Assembly: GCF_044386045.1 (NCBI RefSeq)
Contig: NZ_JBISCD010000039.1
Coordinates: 441,202-505,201 of the forward strand
Reading direction: 5' to 3'
Length of the DNA stretch: 64,000 nt
From: Thalassobellus sediminis
Lineage (GTDB): Bacteria > Bacteroidota > Bacteroidia > Flavobacteriales > Flavobacteriaceae
Each line of letters starts with the position of its first letter. Position 1 is the stretch's first letter. Shown piece by piece: positions 1-8,898 of the stretch. Under the pieces are notes generated by a model. That model searched no databases and was not told the DNA's origin. It was given only the letters and a program-made list of their open reading frames with translations. The position numbers were made by a program, and so were the translations under genes.

Positions 1-198
1 GGGTTAGCGTCTGAAGCTTCAAATAAAATTATTGAATATGGTTTTGAAAAATTAAAACTTAATAGAATAATAGGTATTGCTTTAGCTGAAAACATAGCTT
101 CTTGTAAGGTTCTTGAAAAAATAGGATTGATACTTTACAAAACAGATGAATATAATGGAAATGGAATAATGTATAATTGGTATAAAATAGAAAAATAA
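1..198 (+). CDS. GNAT family N-acetyltransferase, C-terminal part (5' end outside window)
   Basis: The frame is open from base 1 to a TAA at 196-198 and gives 65 residues. The text GLASEASNKIIEYGF, then LNRI, then ENIASCKVLEKIG is the classic C-terminal acetyl-CoA-binding half of RimJ/RimL-type GNAT acetyltransferases, in which a conserved Asn-x-Ala-Ser precedes the last helix. Members transfer acetyl from acetyl-CoA to an N-terminal amine or small molecule, and the acceptor cannot be told from this fragment. The gene is cut by the window edge rather than broken. It is followed by a 162-base gap holding the pheT promoter. Confidence 0.85.
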   Translation, partial: GLASEASNKIIEYGFEKLKLNRIIGIALAENIASCKVLEKIGLILYKTDEYNGNGIMYNWYKIEK

Positions 199-306
199 TA
201 TTATTTACAATTCCATATGTGAAAACTGAAAATAAAGCTTATTCAAAGTAATTAAAATACACTTTAATATTTATTTCTTTTTAACCACACAAATTACAAC
301 GCTTTG

Positions 307-337
307 TTTGAATGCTTGCAGCAATATTTTATCTTTG
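307..337 (+). promoter_or_regulatory. Bacteroidetes-type promoter of pheT
   Basis: TTTG at 307-310, a 19-base spacer and TATCTTTG at 330-337 match the Bacteroidetes consensus exactly. By analogy with the SRP RNA promoter in this window, transcription would start about 5 bases downstream, leaving a leader of about 19 bases before the ATG at 361. There is no room for a T-box or attenuator. Confidence 0.75.
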
Positions 338-360
338 CAAGCTTAATACGTTAATGATTT

Positions 361-2787
361 ATGAAGATTTCATACAATTGGATAAAACAATTCTTAAAAA
401 TAGATTGGACTCCAGAACAAACCAGTGAATTACTTACAGATTTAGGACTAGAAGTTGAAGGTATTGAAGCCTATCAATCTGTAAAAGGGGGATTAGAAGG
501 TATTGTTGTTGGAGAGGTTTTAACTTGTATAAAACATCCAAATGCAGATAAACTAAAAGTAACCACTGTAAATATTGGCTTAGAAGCTCCTGTGCAAATT
601 GTTTGTGGCGCACCAAATGTAGCCGCTGGACAAAAAGTACCTGTTGCAACAATAGGAACTACGTTATATTCTGAAGAAGGAGAAGCTTGGACCATAAAAA
701 AAGGTAAAATTAGAGGCGAAGAAAGTTTCGGAATGATTTGTGCCGAAGATGAACTAGGTTTAGGTAAGTCTCATGAAGGTATCATGGTTTTAGACGATAC
801 TTTAAAAGTAGGAACACCTGCAGCTGATATTTTTGATATAGAAAACGATCAAGTTTTTGAAATTGGCTTAACACCAAACAGAGCAGATGCCATGAGTCAT
901 CTAGGAACTGCTCGTGATTTAAAAGCAGGTTTAGTACAAAAAGATATTAATTTAGAATTAATAACACCATCGGTTAGTGCGTTTCATGTTGATAATCGTA
1001 CATTAAAAATTGATATTGATGTAAAAAACAAAGATTTAGCACCTCGTTATTGTGGTGTAACTATTTCTGGTTTAAAAGTTAAAGAATCTCCTACTTGGTT
1101 ACAGCACCGTTTAAAAGCAATTGGATTAAGCCCAATAAACAACATTGTTGATGCTACAAATTATGTGTTACATGATTTAGGACAACCGTTACATGCTTTT
1201 GATGCTGTTAAAATTTCTGGAAATAAAATTGAAGTAAAAACTTTAGAAGCAGGCACTAAATTTGTGACTTTAGATGGTGTAGAACGTGAATTACATGAAG
1301 ATGATTTAATGATTTGCGATGAAGAAAAACCTATGTGTATTGCAGGTGTTTTTGGTGGCCTAAATTCTGGAGTTACTGAAACTACAACAAGTATCTTTTT
1401 AGAAAGTGCCTATTTTAATCCTGTAAGTATTCGAAAATCAGCTAAACGTCACGCTTTAAACACCGATGCTTCTTTTAGATTTGAACGTGGTATTGATCCT
1501 AATATTACTGAGTATGCATTAAAACGCGCAGCCCTATTAATTCAGGAAATTGCTGGAGGAGAAATTACATGTGATATTCTAGATGTATATCCTAATAAAA
1601 TAAAAGATTTTGAAGTTCGCCTTAGTTTTGATAGTGCAAAAAAATTAATTGGTGAAGAAATTCCAAAAGAAACTATTAAACGTATTTTAGCTTCCTTAGA
1701 TATAAAAGTAAATAATGTTACCGAAACAGGGTTAGGTTTAACCGTACCTGCTTTTCGCAATGATGTTATTAGAGAAGCTGATGTTATTGAAGAAATTTTA
1801 CGTGTTTACGGTTATAATAATATAAAAACTACCGAAAAATTAAATGCCTCTATTTCTTCAACCACACGTTTTGAAGATTATAAAATTCAGAATATTATAG
1901 GGAATCAATTAGCTTCTCAAGGTTTTTTTGAAATTCTTTCAAACTCTTTGACAACGCCTAATTATGCAGCATTAAGTGAGCAATTAAAAGAAGAGCATAA
2001 TATTTCTATGCTTAATCCTTTAAGTAATGATTTATCTGTTTTAAGACAGTCTTTATTATTTTCAGGACTAGAAGCCCTATCTTTTAATATCAACCGAAAA
2101 CGAAGTGATTTAAAACTTTTTGAATTTGGAAAAACTTACCACGGTTATAAAGATAAGCGTGAAGAATATAAACATTTAGGACTATTTATTACAGGAAATC
2201 AATCACGAGAAAACTGGTTATCGCCCTCTAAAAAAGGTGATTTCTTTTACTTAAAAGGAAATATTACGACTGTTTTAGAACGTTTAGGAATTTCTAGGTT
2301 TAATGAAAGCCCTGCAGCTAATGATTTATTTAGTGAAGGCTTAAGTTTTAGTCAAGGAAAAACAAAGTTGGTTGATTTTGGTATCATTAAGAATCCTATT
2401 TTAAAACATTTCGATATTTCTCAAGAAGTATTATTCGCAGATTTTAATTGGGATACTATTTTAGAAATTGTAAAGAGAAATAAAATCACTTTTAAAACCA
2501 TTGCAAAGTATCCAGCTGTTAAGCGTGACTTTGCATTATTATTAGATGACAATGTATCTTTTGAATCTATTTATAAATTAGCAAAACAAAGCGAAAAGCA
2601 ATTACTTAAAAGTGTTAATTTATTTGATGTTTACCAAGGTAAAAACCTTCCAAAGGGTAAAAAGAGTTATGCTGTTAGTTTTACATTACAAGATGAAAAC
2701 AAAACGCTTAACGACAAGCAAATAGATAAAATAATGTCTAAATTACAATCTAGTTTTGAAACACAACTTGGTGCAGAATTAAGATAA
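361..2787 (+). CDS. pheT: Phenylalanine--tRNA ligase beta subunit
   Basis: This is the beta subunit of the cytoplasmic alpha2-beta2 PheRS, which charges tRNA-Phe. The 808 residues match the usual bacterial length of about 800. An EMAP-like tRNA-binding OB domain lies at about 40-150 (VGEVLTCIKHPNADKLKV). B3/B4 editing domain sequence follows at about 215-385 (ISPINNIVDATNYVLHDLGQ), then B5, the inactive synthetase-like core, and a C-terminal FDX-ACB anticodon-binding domain from about residue 715 (KYPAVKRDFALLLDD). pheS is not adjacent, as is common in Flavobacteriaceae. The gene has its own promoter and a strong terminator directly after the stop. Confidence 0.98.
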   Translation: MKISYNWIKQFLKIDWTPEQTSELLTDLGLEVEGIEAYQSVKGGLEGIVVGEVLTCIKHPNADKLKVTTVNIGLEAPVQIVCGAPNVAAGQKVPVATIGTTLYSEEGEAWTIKKGKIRGEESFGMICAEDELGLGKSHEGIMVLDDTLKVGTPAADIFDIENDQVFEIGLTPNRADAMSHLGTARDLKAGLVQKDINLELITPSVSAFHVDNRTLKIDIDVKNKDLAPRYCGVTISGLKVKESPTWLQHRLKAIGLSPINNIVDATNYVLHDLGQPLHAFDAVKISGNKIEVKTLEAGTKFVTLDGVERELHEDDLMICDEEKPMCIAGVFGGLNSGVTETTTSIFLESAYFNPVSIRKSAKRHALNTDASFRFERGIDPNITEYALKRAALLIQEIAGGEITCDILDVYPNKIKDFEVRLSFDSAKKLIGEEIPKETIKRILASLDIKVNNVTETGLGLTVPAFRNDVIREADVIEEILRVYGYNNIKTTEKLNASISSTTRFEDYKIQNIIGNQLASQGFFEILSNSLTTPNYAALSEQLKEEHNISMLNPLSNDLSVLRQSLLFSGLEALSFNINRKRSDLKLFEFGKTYHGYKDKREEYKHLGLFITGNQSRENWLSPSKKGDFFYLKGNITTVLERLGISRFNESPAANDLFSEGLSFSQGKTKLVDFGIIKNPILKHFDISQEVLFADFNWDTILEIVKRNKITFKTIAKYPAVKRDFALLLDDNVSFESIYKLAKQSEKQLLKSVNLFDVYQGKNLPKGKKSYAVSFTLQDENKTLNDKQIDKIMSKLQSSFETQLGAELR

Positions 2788-2803
2788 AATATTATATATT
2801 TTT

Positions 2804-2830
2804 AAAAGTCAGCATTAGCTGGCTTTTTTT
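2804..2830 (+). terminator. Rho-independent terminator of pheT
   Basis: An 8-bp stem (AAGTCAGC with GCTGGCTT, one G-T pair) and an ATTA loop are followed by a run of seven T. The stop codon of the convergent membrane-protein gene (TTA at 2829-2831) lies inside the end of this T-run, so the two genes abut with no spare DNA. Confidence 0.85.
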
Positions 2831-4049
2831 ATTGATGAGTTTTGGGTTTAGATTTATTAATAATAAAATGAGCTATAATAATGCTAAACGAAATAAAAAG
2901 ATATAGATTAAAAACACCTAACCTTGGGCCTGAAGTTGGTTTATAAAGAACAAACGAAAAAATGAAAGTCAAAATATTTAAAATAACAACATAAAAAACA
3001 TAGGTCTTATTTAGTAACAAGCTACGGTATGCGCTTAAATTAAATAAAAGTTTGAAATCGTTTAGAAAAAAAGCTCCAAAAATTGGCCAAAAATAAAATA
3101 AAGGAATAACAAATAACCTTACTTCTCTAGCTTTAGTGTTTAAAAACACTATCAATGTATTAATGATTAAAGTTATTAAAAAAGCCTTAATCAATTTACT
3201 ATTTATAACACTTACCTGTTTTTTATTCCTATAATAATAACATAAAAAATACAAAGGCAAAGCATATATCAATAACATCGAACAAATAGATTCAATAGCA
3301 AATTGAAAACTTTGCAAATTCCATTTAATATATGAAAATCGTTGTAAAAAATATTGTTTTGAATCATGCTTAGAATCATTATCAACCATTATAATATATA
3401 CATAAAACAAATACACTACTATAGGAATTAATATCCCAGATGTTTTTTTTAAAAACTCTAAACTCTTTAAATTTTCTGTTATACTTTTTTTAAAATTATA
3501 TATAAAAACAAAAAACAATCCTGGTAATAATATAACACCACTCTCTCTTATAATTAGGCTAATTGAAAAAAGAAAAATAAACCACCAATACTTGTTTTTA
3601 AAAAACAATAATAAACTAGATAAAATAAAACAAAACTGCAACGGTTCATCATAAGTATAAACTGGCGGGAAAAATGCAAATAAATTAGAGAAACATAAAA
3701 AATATGCAATCATACTGATAAGACTAAATTTTGAGTTTTGCGTTATTTGCTTCGATAGAAAATATATAAGCACACCACTTAAAAACAAAAAGAAAAAATT
3801 TACAATTACAAATGAAAGTCCTATTTCTAAATTTAAAATATTTGATAATCCTTCAATGCACCAAGTAGTAATTTTTCTTCTAAGAAATACTGGGTGGAAT
3901 TTATGTAAATTAACCGTTTCTGATAATGCCTCATTAGATATTGAAAGACCTCCTCCATTTATCATAGTAGTTATTCCTGTTTTCAAATGTATAAACAGAA
4001 TAAACAAAGTAAAGAATGCACTAATTAAAATCGTACCGACTTGTTTCAT
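2829..4049 (-). CDS. Polytopic membrane protein, possibly GT-C glycosyltransferase-like
   Basis: The protein has 406 residues and is dominated by about ten hydrophobic segments rich in Phe, Leu, Ile and Tyr. A charged loop comes early (residues about 30-60, with NLHKFHPVFLRRKITTW). A YTYDEP motif lies in a loop near residue 130 and RESGV near 165. An extracytoplasmic N-terminal loop plus many membrane helices with few soluble parts resembles GT-C mannosyltransferases and EpsG-like polysaccharide enzymes. I do not recognise a diagnostic motif, so the role remains open. A -7 element (TAAGTTTG at 4067-4074) lies 18 bases upstream of the ATG. The gene stands alone, convergent with pheT. Confidence 0.7.
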   Translation of the reverse strand: MKQVGTILISAFFTLFILFIHLKTGITTMINGGGLSISNEALSETVNLHKFHPVFLRRKITTWCIEGLSNILNLEIGLSFVIVNFFFLFLSGVLIYFLSKQITQNSKFSLISMIAYFLCFSNLFAFFPPVYTYDEPLQFCFILSSLLLFFKNKYWWFIFLFSISLIIRESGVILLPGLFFVFIYNFKKSITENLKSLEFLKKTSGILIPIVVYLFYVYIIMVDNDSKHDSKQYFLQRFSYIKWNLQSFQFAIESICSMLLIYALPLYFLCYYYRNKKQVSVINSKLIKAFLITLIINTLIVFLNTKAREVRLFVIPLFYFWPIFGAFFLNDFKLLFNLSAYRSLLLNKTYVFYVVILNILTFIFSFVLYKPTSGPRLGVFNLYLFISFSIIIAHFIINKSKPKTHQ

Positions 4050-4066
4050 GTATTAATTTATGAGTA

Positions 4067-4074
4067 CAAACTTA
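4067..4074 (-). promoter_or_regulatory. Candidate -7 element for the 406-residue membrane protein gene
   Basis: Read on the minus strand this is TAAGTTTG, matching TAnnTTTG, 17 bases before the start codon. I do not see a TTG at the right distance upstream, so this is only a partial promoter match. Confidence 0.4.
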
Positions 4075-4142
4075 TAAAAGAAATCTTATAAAATCTTACT
4101 TATTTTTTGTATATTTAAGAGAACACATAAACATAAGACATC

Positions 4143-4379
4143 ATGATTGATTCAAACTATATCAAAATTTATACTGGAGAATTAATAATTGTACAACGTA
4201 TAATTTCTGAACTAGAAAAATTAGATATTATCCCTGTACTTAAAGATCAGACAGACTCTGGTTTACTTCCAATATTTGGTACATCAAATACTATTTTCAA
4301 ACAGGTTTATGTTCACAAAGATGAAATTGAAAAAGCAACTCCAATTATTGAAAGCATTACTACAGAATTAAAAGACTAA
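4143..4379 (+). CDS. DUF2007 family small protein
   Basis: This 78-residue cytoplasmic protein has no signal peptide. It begins with the pattern IKIYTGELIIVQRIISELEKLDI and continues with a short strand around QVYVHKDEIEKA. That is the single ferredoxin-like fold of DUF2007, labelled in databases as a putative signal-transducing protein, although no biochemical role is established. The match is by family resemblance of the whole short chain. It is monocistronic and is closed by a perfect 12-bp hairpin terminator shared with the convergent ABC-F gene. Confidence 0.8.
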   Translation: MIDSNYIKIYTGELIIVQRIISELEKLDIIPVLKDQTDSGLLPIFGTSNTIFKQVYVHKDEIEKATPIIESITTELKD

Positions 4380-4395
4380 TATTAATCTTTATAAT

Positions 4396-4437
4396 AAAAA
4401 AAGGATGCTCTGAATAAATTCAGAGCATCCTTTTTTT
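4396..4437. terminator. Bidirectional rho-independent terminator
   Basis: A perfect 12-bp stem (4403-4414 with 4419-4430) around a TAAA loop is flanked by A-run and T-run. It can therefore terminate both the DUF2007 gene and the convergent ABC-F gene. Confidence 0.92.
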
Positions 4438-4457
4438 ATACTTACTATTTAAGACCT

Positions 4458-6077
4458 TTAAACAGTATACATTTTATCACGCAATTCCTTTATTTTCTTG
4501 TCTTGCATGTATTCATCAAACGTTGTGTATCTATCAATAACGCCATTTGGAGTTAATTCTACCACTCTATTACCTACCGTTTGCGCAAACTCATGATCGT
4601 GTGTTGTGAATAAAATAGTGCCTTTAAAATTCTTTAATGAATTATTAAATGCTGTAATACTCTCTAAATCTAAGTGATTTGTTGGCTCATCTAATTGAAG
4701 TACATTCGCTCTTGTCATCATCATTCTAGATAACATACAACGTACTTTTTCTCCTCCAGATAATACCGATGATTTTTTGAAAGCCTCTTCCCCACTAAAA
4801 ATCATTTTTCCTAAAAAACCACGAATGTTAACTTCTTCACGTTCCTCTTCGGTTTTCGCCCATTGGCGTAACCAATCAATAAGCGTTAAATCATTATTAA
4901 AAAACTCACTATTATCTAATGGTAAATATGATTGTGTAGTTGTTACACCCCATGCAAACTTACCTACATCAGCTTGTTCTTTATTATTTATAATTTGATA
5001 AAAAGCTGTTGTTGCTCTAGAATCTCTTGAGAATACAACTACTTTATCACCTTTTACTAAATTTAAATCAATATTTCTAAACAATACTTCACCATCAGTA
5101 GAAGCACTTAAACCTTCAATATTAAGAATTTGATCTCCAGCTTCTCTTTCGCGTTCAAAAATAATAGCAGGATAACGACGGCTTGTTCTTCTAATATCAC
5201 CAATATCAAGTTTATCAATCATCTTTTTTCTACTAGTTGCTTGTTTACTTTTTGCAACATTGGCAGAAAAACGACGAATAAACTCTTCTAACTCTTTCTT
5301 TTTCTCTTCGGCTTTTTTGTTTTGTTGTGCGTGTTGGCGTGCTGCTAATTGAGACGACTCATACCAAAACGTATAATTACCAGAATAATGATTTACCTTT
5401 CCAAAATCGATATCAGAAATATGTGTACAAACAGCATCTAAAAAGTGTCTATCGTGCGATACTACAATCACACAATTATCATAATTAGCTAAAAAGTTTT
5501 CTAACCATGAAATAGTTTCATAATCTAAATCATTGGTAGGCTCATCCATAATTAAGACATCCGGATTTCCAAATAAAGCTTGTGCTAATAACACACGTAC
5601 TTTTTGTTTTCCATCTAAATCGCCCATTAATGTATAATGAAACTCTTCTTTAATACCTAAGTTAGATAACATGGCGGCTGCATTACTATCGGCATTCCAA
5701 CCATCCATTTCTTCAAAACGTACTTGAAGCTCACCTATCTTATCAGCATTTTCATCAGAATAATCAGCATAAAGCGCATCTATTTGAGTTTTAATCTCAA
5801 ACAATGGTTTATTTCCCATTAAAATAGTTTCTAAAACGGTGTGCTCATCATATAAATTATGATCTTGCTCTAACACAGACATACGCTTTCCAGATTCTAA
5901 AGACACATGACCTGAAGTTGGCTCTTGCTTGCCTGAAATAATCTTTAACAAAGTTGATTTCCCTGCTCCGTTTGCACCAATGATGCCGTAGCAATTACCA
6001 TTATTAAATGTGGTATTTACTTCATCAAAAAGAACACGTTTTCCGAATTGAACCGAAAGATTAGATACTGATAACAT
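4458..6077 (-). CDS. ABC-F ATPase, YbiT-like, with degenerate second Walker A
   Basis: This is a soluble ATPase of the ABC-F family, whose members act on the ribosome E site. Its 539 residues hold two nucleotide-binding domains and no membrane segment. NBD1 has an intact Walker A (GANGAGKST, residues 34-42), Walker B (VLIMDEPTNDLD) and HDRHF switch, but a weak signature (DGKQK), as in YbiT. The inter-domain linker carries the typical FSANVAKSKQATSRKK. NBD2 has an intact signature LSGGE and Walker B LQLDEPTNHLD, but its Walker A position reads FSRDSRATTA and lacks the lysine. NBD1 may therefore be the active site, while site 2 may be weak or only bind. Overall it is closest to YbiT of the families I know. 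Confidence 0.92.
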   Translation of the reverse strand: MLSVSNLSVQFGKRVLFDEVNTTFNNGNCYGIIGANGAGKSTLLKIISGKQEPTSGHVSLESGKRMSVLEQDHNLYDEHTVLETILMGNKPLFEIKTQIDALYADYSDENADKIGELQVRFEEMDGWNADSNAAAMLSNLGIKEEFHYTLMGDLDGKQKVRVLLAQALFGNPDVLIMDEPTNDLDYETISWLENFLANYDNCVIVVSHDRHFLDAVCTHISDIDFGKVNHYSGNYTFWYESSQLAARQHAQQNKKAEEKKKELEEFIRRFSANVAKSKQATSRKKMIDKLDIGDIRRTSRRYPAIIFEREREAGDQILNIEGLSASTDGEVLFRNIDLNLVKGDKVVVFSRDSRATTAFYQIINNKEQADVGKFAWGVTTTQSYLPLDNSEFFNNDLTLIDWLRQWAKTEEEREEVNIRGFLGKMIFSGEEAFKKSSVLSGGEKVRCMLSRMMMTRANVLQLDEPTNHLDLESITAFNNSLKNFKGTILFTTHDHEFAQTVGNRVVELTPNGVIDRYTTFDEYMQDKKIKELRDKMYTV

Positions 6078-6189
6078 AGAGATTGTTTTATATTTTACTC
6101 AGATGTTTATAATTTATTAATAAAGACTTGATAAACTTTCAATATAATAAGATTTACTCCTTGACATATATCTGTTTTGAAAGTTTTTG

Positions 6190-6197
6190 CAAAAGTA
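6190..6197 (-). promoter_or_regulatory. Candidate -7 element for the ABC-F gene
   Basis: On the minus strand this reads TACTTTTG, a TAnnTTTG match 112 bases upstream of the ATG. The 19-base-spaced upstream position reads TTCG rather than TTTG. The implied leader is about 107 bases long. Confidence 0.4.
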
Positions 6198-6319
6198 GAA
6201 AAATCAATTGGTAAGACGAAACATAGCGCATCTATTTTTCTGTAATCTCTCTTGCTATACGGTTTGTTGATGTAAAAAGATTTAACAACGCATTAACATG
6301 AGTTTATGAATACAAGCTA

Positions 6320-6327
6320 TATTTTTG
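6320..6327 (+). promoter_or_regulatory. Candidate -7 element for the thioredoxin-fold lipoprotein gene
   Basis: TATTTTTG matches TAnnTTTG and lies 25 bases before the ATG at 6353. No clear TTG is seen at the expected -33 position. Confidence 0.4.
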
Positions 6328-6352
6328 TTAGTAATTATTTGCAGAGGGACTT

Positions 6353-7780
6353 ATGAAATTATTTTTATCAGTTATTATATCATCACTTATGCTTTTTGGA
6401 TGTGAAAATGATTCCAATAAGGCTGAAGGTAATTTTGCCTATTTGGGTGGTGAAATTATTAACCCAAATAATAACTTAATAATTTTATCTAAATCGAACA
6501 CTGTCATAGATACTATTAAGCTAGATGGCAGAAACAGATTTATATATAAAATCAACAACCTAAAAGAAGGCATTTATACTTTTAAACATGGTGGCGAATT
6601 TCAAATAGTTTTTTTAGAACCAAATGATAGTCTACTATTAAGATTAAACACCATAGATTTTGATGAATCTTTAGTGTTTACTGGTGTTGGAGCTAAAAAA
6701 AACAACTACTTAATTAATGACTTTCTAGAAAATGAGAAAATTGAAAAAAAAATTTACAAGTATTGTCAGCTAAGTCCAGAAGATTATCAAGACAAATTAG
6801 ATTCACTCTCATTACTAAAAAAACAAAAACTAACTGCTTTTTTAAAAAAATATAAACCTTCTAATTTATTTGAAAAAATAGCAAAAACCAATAACGAATA
6901 TAACTACTACTTTAGTAAAGAAGTATACCCGTTATGGCACCGTGGCGATAGCAAAAAAGATGTTTTAAAATCGTTACCAAAAGATTTTTACAATTACAGA
7001 AAAAATGTTAGCTATAATGATAGTTTATTAAAGGAAAATAATTTCATTTATAATAATTTTTTAAAATCTAGTTTCAACAATTTAGCTCTTCAAGAACATT
7101 TTGGCCATCATAAACTTGATGATCAATTTAAAAGAAGTGATTTATGCTATAATATAGACCGGCTTAATCTTATAGATAGTTTAGTTAGTAATCCGTATAT
7201 AAAGGATGATTTACTGTATCACTTTACAGTAAACTATATTTCGAGAAATAAAGACTTAAAAAATAATGATGTGATTTTAAACGCCTACTTGAAAAAAAGT
7301 AAAGATGAAAAAGGTAAAAAAATGATAACGCGTTTTACTAATTCAATAAATAATTTAAAAATTGGATCGGTAATTCCGAACGTTACTTTAATTAACTATA
7401 AAAATGATGAATTAAATATTAATAACCTTGTTAATTCTCCAACTGTTATAAGTTTTTGGTCTCATACATATTACGCCCACTTTAAAGATAACCACATAAA
7501 AATCAACGGTTTAAAGAAAAAATATCCTGAAGTTAGGTTTATTTCTATTAATATTGATGACTACGACATAAAAAAATCGAAACAGTTTTTAAAAGAAAAC
7601 CGCTATTCATGTAGTGATGAATATCACTTTAAAAATCCTGAAGCATCAATTGAAACTTTTGCAATTCATCCTATGACTAAAACTATTCTTATAGATGAAA
7701 ACAAAAAGATTGCAAATAGTAATACCAATATATTTTCTAGAAATTTTGAAGAACAACTTTTAGGCTTAATTAATAAATAG
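6353..7780 (+). CDS. Lipoprotein with DUF4369-like N-terminus and thioredoxin fold lacking CXXC
   Basis: The signal peptide ends in a lipobox with Cys17 (LMLFGC), so this should be a lipidated envelope protein. Residues 28-120 resemble the beta-rich DUF4369 domain often found before TlpA domains in Bacteroidetes. The last 140 residues follow the TlpA/AhpC pattern: IGSVIPNVTLINYKND, then VISFWSHTYYAHF, then RFISINIDDYD, then a cis-Pro-like HPMTKTILID. The strand-helix position that normally carries CXXC reads SHTYYAHF, with no cysteine at all. It therefore cannot act as a disulfide reductase by the usual mechanism, and a binding or chaperone role is more likely. It ends 2 bases from the convergent SDR gene. 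Confidence 0.75.
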   Translation: MKLFLSVIISSLMLFGCENDSNKAEGNFAYLGGEIINPNNNLIILSKSNTVIDTIKLDGRNRFIYKINNLKEGIYTFKHGGEFQIVFLEPNDSLLLRLNTIDFDESLVFTGVGAKKNNYLINDFLENEKIEKKIYKYCQLSPEDYQDKLDSLSLLKKQKLTAFLKKYKPSNLFEKIAKTNNEYNYYFSKEVYPLWHRGDSKKDVLKSLPKDFYNYRKNVSYNDSLLKENNFIYNNFLKSSFNNLALQEHFGHHKLDDQFKRSDLCYNIDRLNLIDSLVSNPYIKDDLLYHFTVNYISRNKDLKNNDVILNAYLKKSKDEKGKKMITRFTNSINNLKIGSVIPNVTLINYKNDELNINNLVNSPTVISFWSHTYYAHFKDNHIKINGLKKKYPEVRFISINIDDYDIKKSKQFLKENRYSCSDEYHFKNPEASIETFAIHPMTKTILIDENKKIANSNTNIFSRNFEEQLLGLINK

Positions 7781-7782
7781 CC

Positions 7783-8586
7783 CTATAGTTTATAGTGGTT
7801 CATAATGAGTTTTTCATAAACGGTGTCTGGTAAAACTCGTTTTAAAACAATAGAAAATTTCTGCATAAACTCCCCTACTTTATAATGTACTTTAGGTGTA
7901 CTTGTATTTATAATTTTAAATACTTCTTTTGCCATTAAATACGGATCGCTACCATTATCAACATGCGTATTCATAAGGTCTAAAGTATCACCGTAAGGCT
8001 TTTTATAAGGAGAATCATCTAAAAGCGGAGCGTGGTATCTTCCTGCAGCAATATTAGTAGCAAAATCACCCGGAGCTACATTAGTCATTTTTATATTAAA
8101 ATCTTTTATTTCCATTCTAAAAGCCTCCGTTAAAAGTTCTAAAGCACCTTTACTAGCACTATAAATACCTCTATAAGGCAAGCCCATATAACCTGCTATT
8201 GATGTAATGTTAATAATTAAACCAGATTGTTGTTTACGCATTTGTGGCAATACCGCTTTAATAACTTTTATGGGGCCGAAAAAATTAGTTTCAAAATTAG
8301 CTTTAATTTCTTCTTCTGGTACTTCTTCAATAGGCCCCGTAATTCCGGCTCCTGCATTATTTATTACAACATCTAATTGTCCTTCTGTTTCAATTATAGT
8401 CTTAACTGTTTGTAAAACAGTATCATTATTCGCTACATCTAAAGCTAAAATAGGAAACTTGCTTTCAGGATAATTATCTGGATTTCTGCTGGTTCCATAA
8501 ACTTTAAAACCTTTTTCACTTAAAAACTCTCCTATAGATTTACCAATACCAGAAGAACCTCCTGTTATTAAAACAACTTTAGACAT
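7783..8586 (-). CDS. Short-chain dehydrogenase/reductase
   Basis: This 267-residue cytoplasmic SDR oxidoreductase has a Rossmann fold. The cofactor motif TGGSSGIG is at residues 8-15, NNAG at 76-79, and the catalytic Ser129, Tyr142 and Lys146 (YSASK) are all present. The substrate is not deducible. The C-terminal extension (YKVGEFMQKFSIVLKRVLP) is typical of the classical subgroup acting on hydrophobic alcohols or ketones. The residue after the second strand (TSRNP) suggests NADP(H) preference. It is monocistronic, and its stop is 2 bases from the stop of the upstream convergent gene. Confidence 0.93.
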   Translation of the reverse strand: MSKVVLITGGSSGIGKSIGEFLSEKGFKVYGTSRNPDNYPESKFPILALDVANNDTVLQTVKTIIETEGQLDVVINNAGAGITGPIEEVPEEEIKANFETNFFGPIKVIKAVLPQMRKQQSGLIINITSIAGYMGLPYRGIYSASKGALELLTEAFRMEIKDFNIKMTNVAPGDFATNIAAGRYHAPLLDDSPYKKPYGDTLDLMNTHVDNGSDPYLMAKEVFKIINTSTPKVHYKVGEFMQKFSIVLKRVLPDTVYEKLIMNHYKL

Positions 8587-8715
8587 ACTCTTTATTATTT
8601 ATTCCTTAAAAATACAATATTAATTATAAGATATCCTCTAATGAGGAAATGTTCAAAAACTAAAAAATCTTGATTCGCCATAGCTTTCAAGATTTGAGTT
8701 TATTGTACAAAAAAA

Positions 8716-8810
8716 GGCAAGCTACCTACATCACACCGCTACGACCATTTACCTTTGCTTCGTTCCCGACCTGGAGGATTCAACAGGAGCTGGTTGTGTA
8801 GGACTTGCCG
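8716..8810 (-). ncRNA. ffs: Signal recognition particle RNA (4.5S-type)
   Basis: The minus-strand transcript of about 95 nt begins and ends with pairing GGCAAG and CTTGCC. Its centre reads CAGGTCGGGAACGAAGCA, matching the conserved apical SRP domain (E. coli CAGGTCCGGAAGGAAGCA). The GGAA tetraloop and the AGCA/CAGG symmetric-loop residues bound by Ffh are kept. The pair closing the tetraloop is C-G in E. coli and G-C here, a compensatory change that supports the fold. No Alu domain is present, as in most Gram-negative SRP RNAs. It has a perfect promoter immediately upstream. Confidence 0.95.
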
Positions 8811-8814
8811 AGTG

Positions 8815-8844
8815 CAAAGATACAACCTTTTAAAAATTTCACAA
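8815..8844 (-). promoter_or_regulatory. Promoter of the SRP RNA gene
   Basis: On the minus strand this reads TTG, 19 bases, TATCTTTG. The element ends 4-5 bases before the RNA 5' end at about 8810, which places the start site directly and calibrates the other promoters in this window. Confidence 0.85.
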
Positions 8845-8898
8845 TGATTTTTTAAACTGATTTTAAATAAATACCTTGCTTAAAATTTTACAGTAGCC

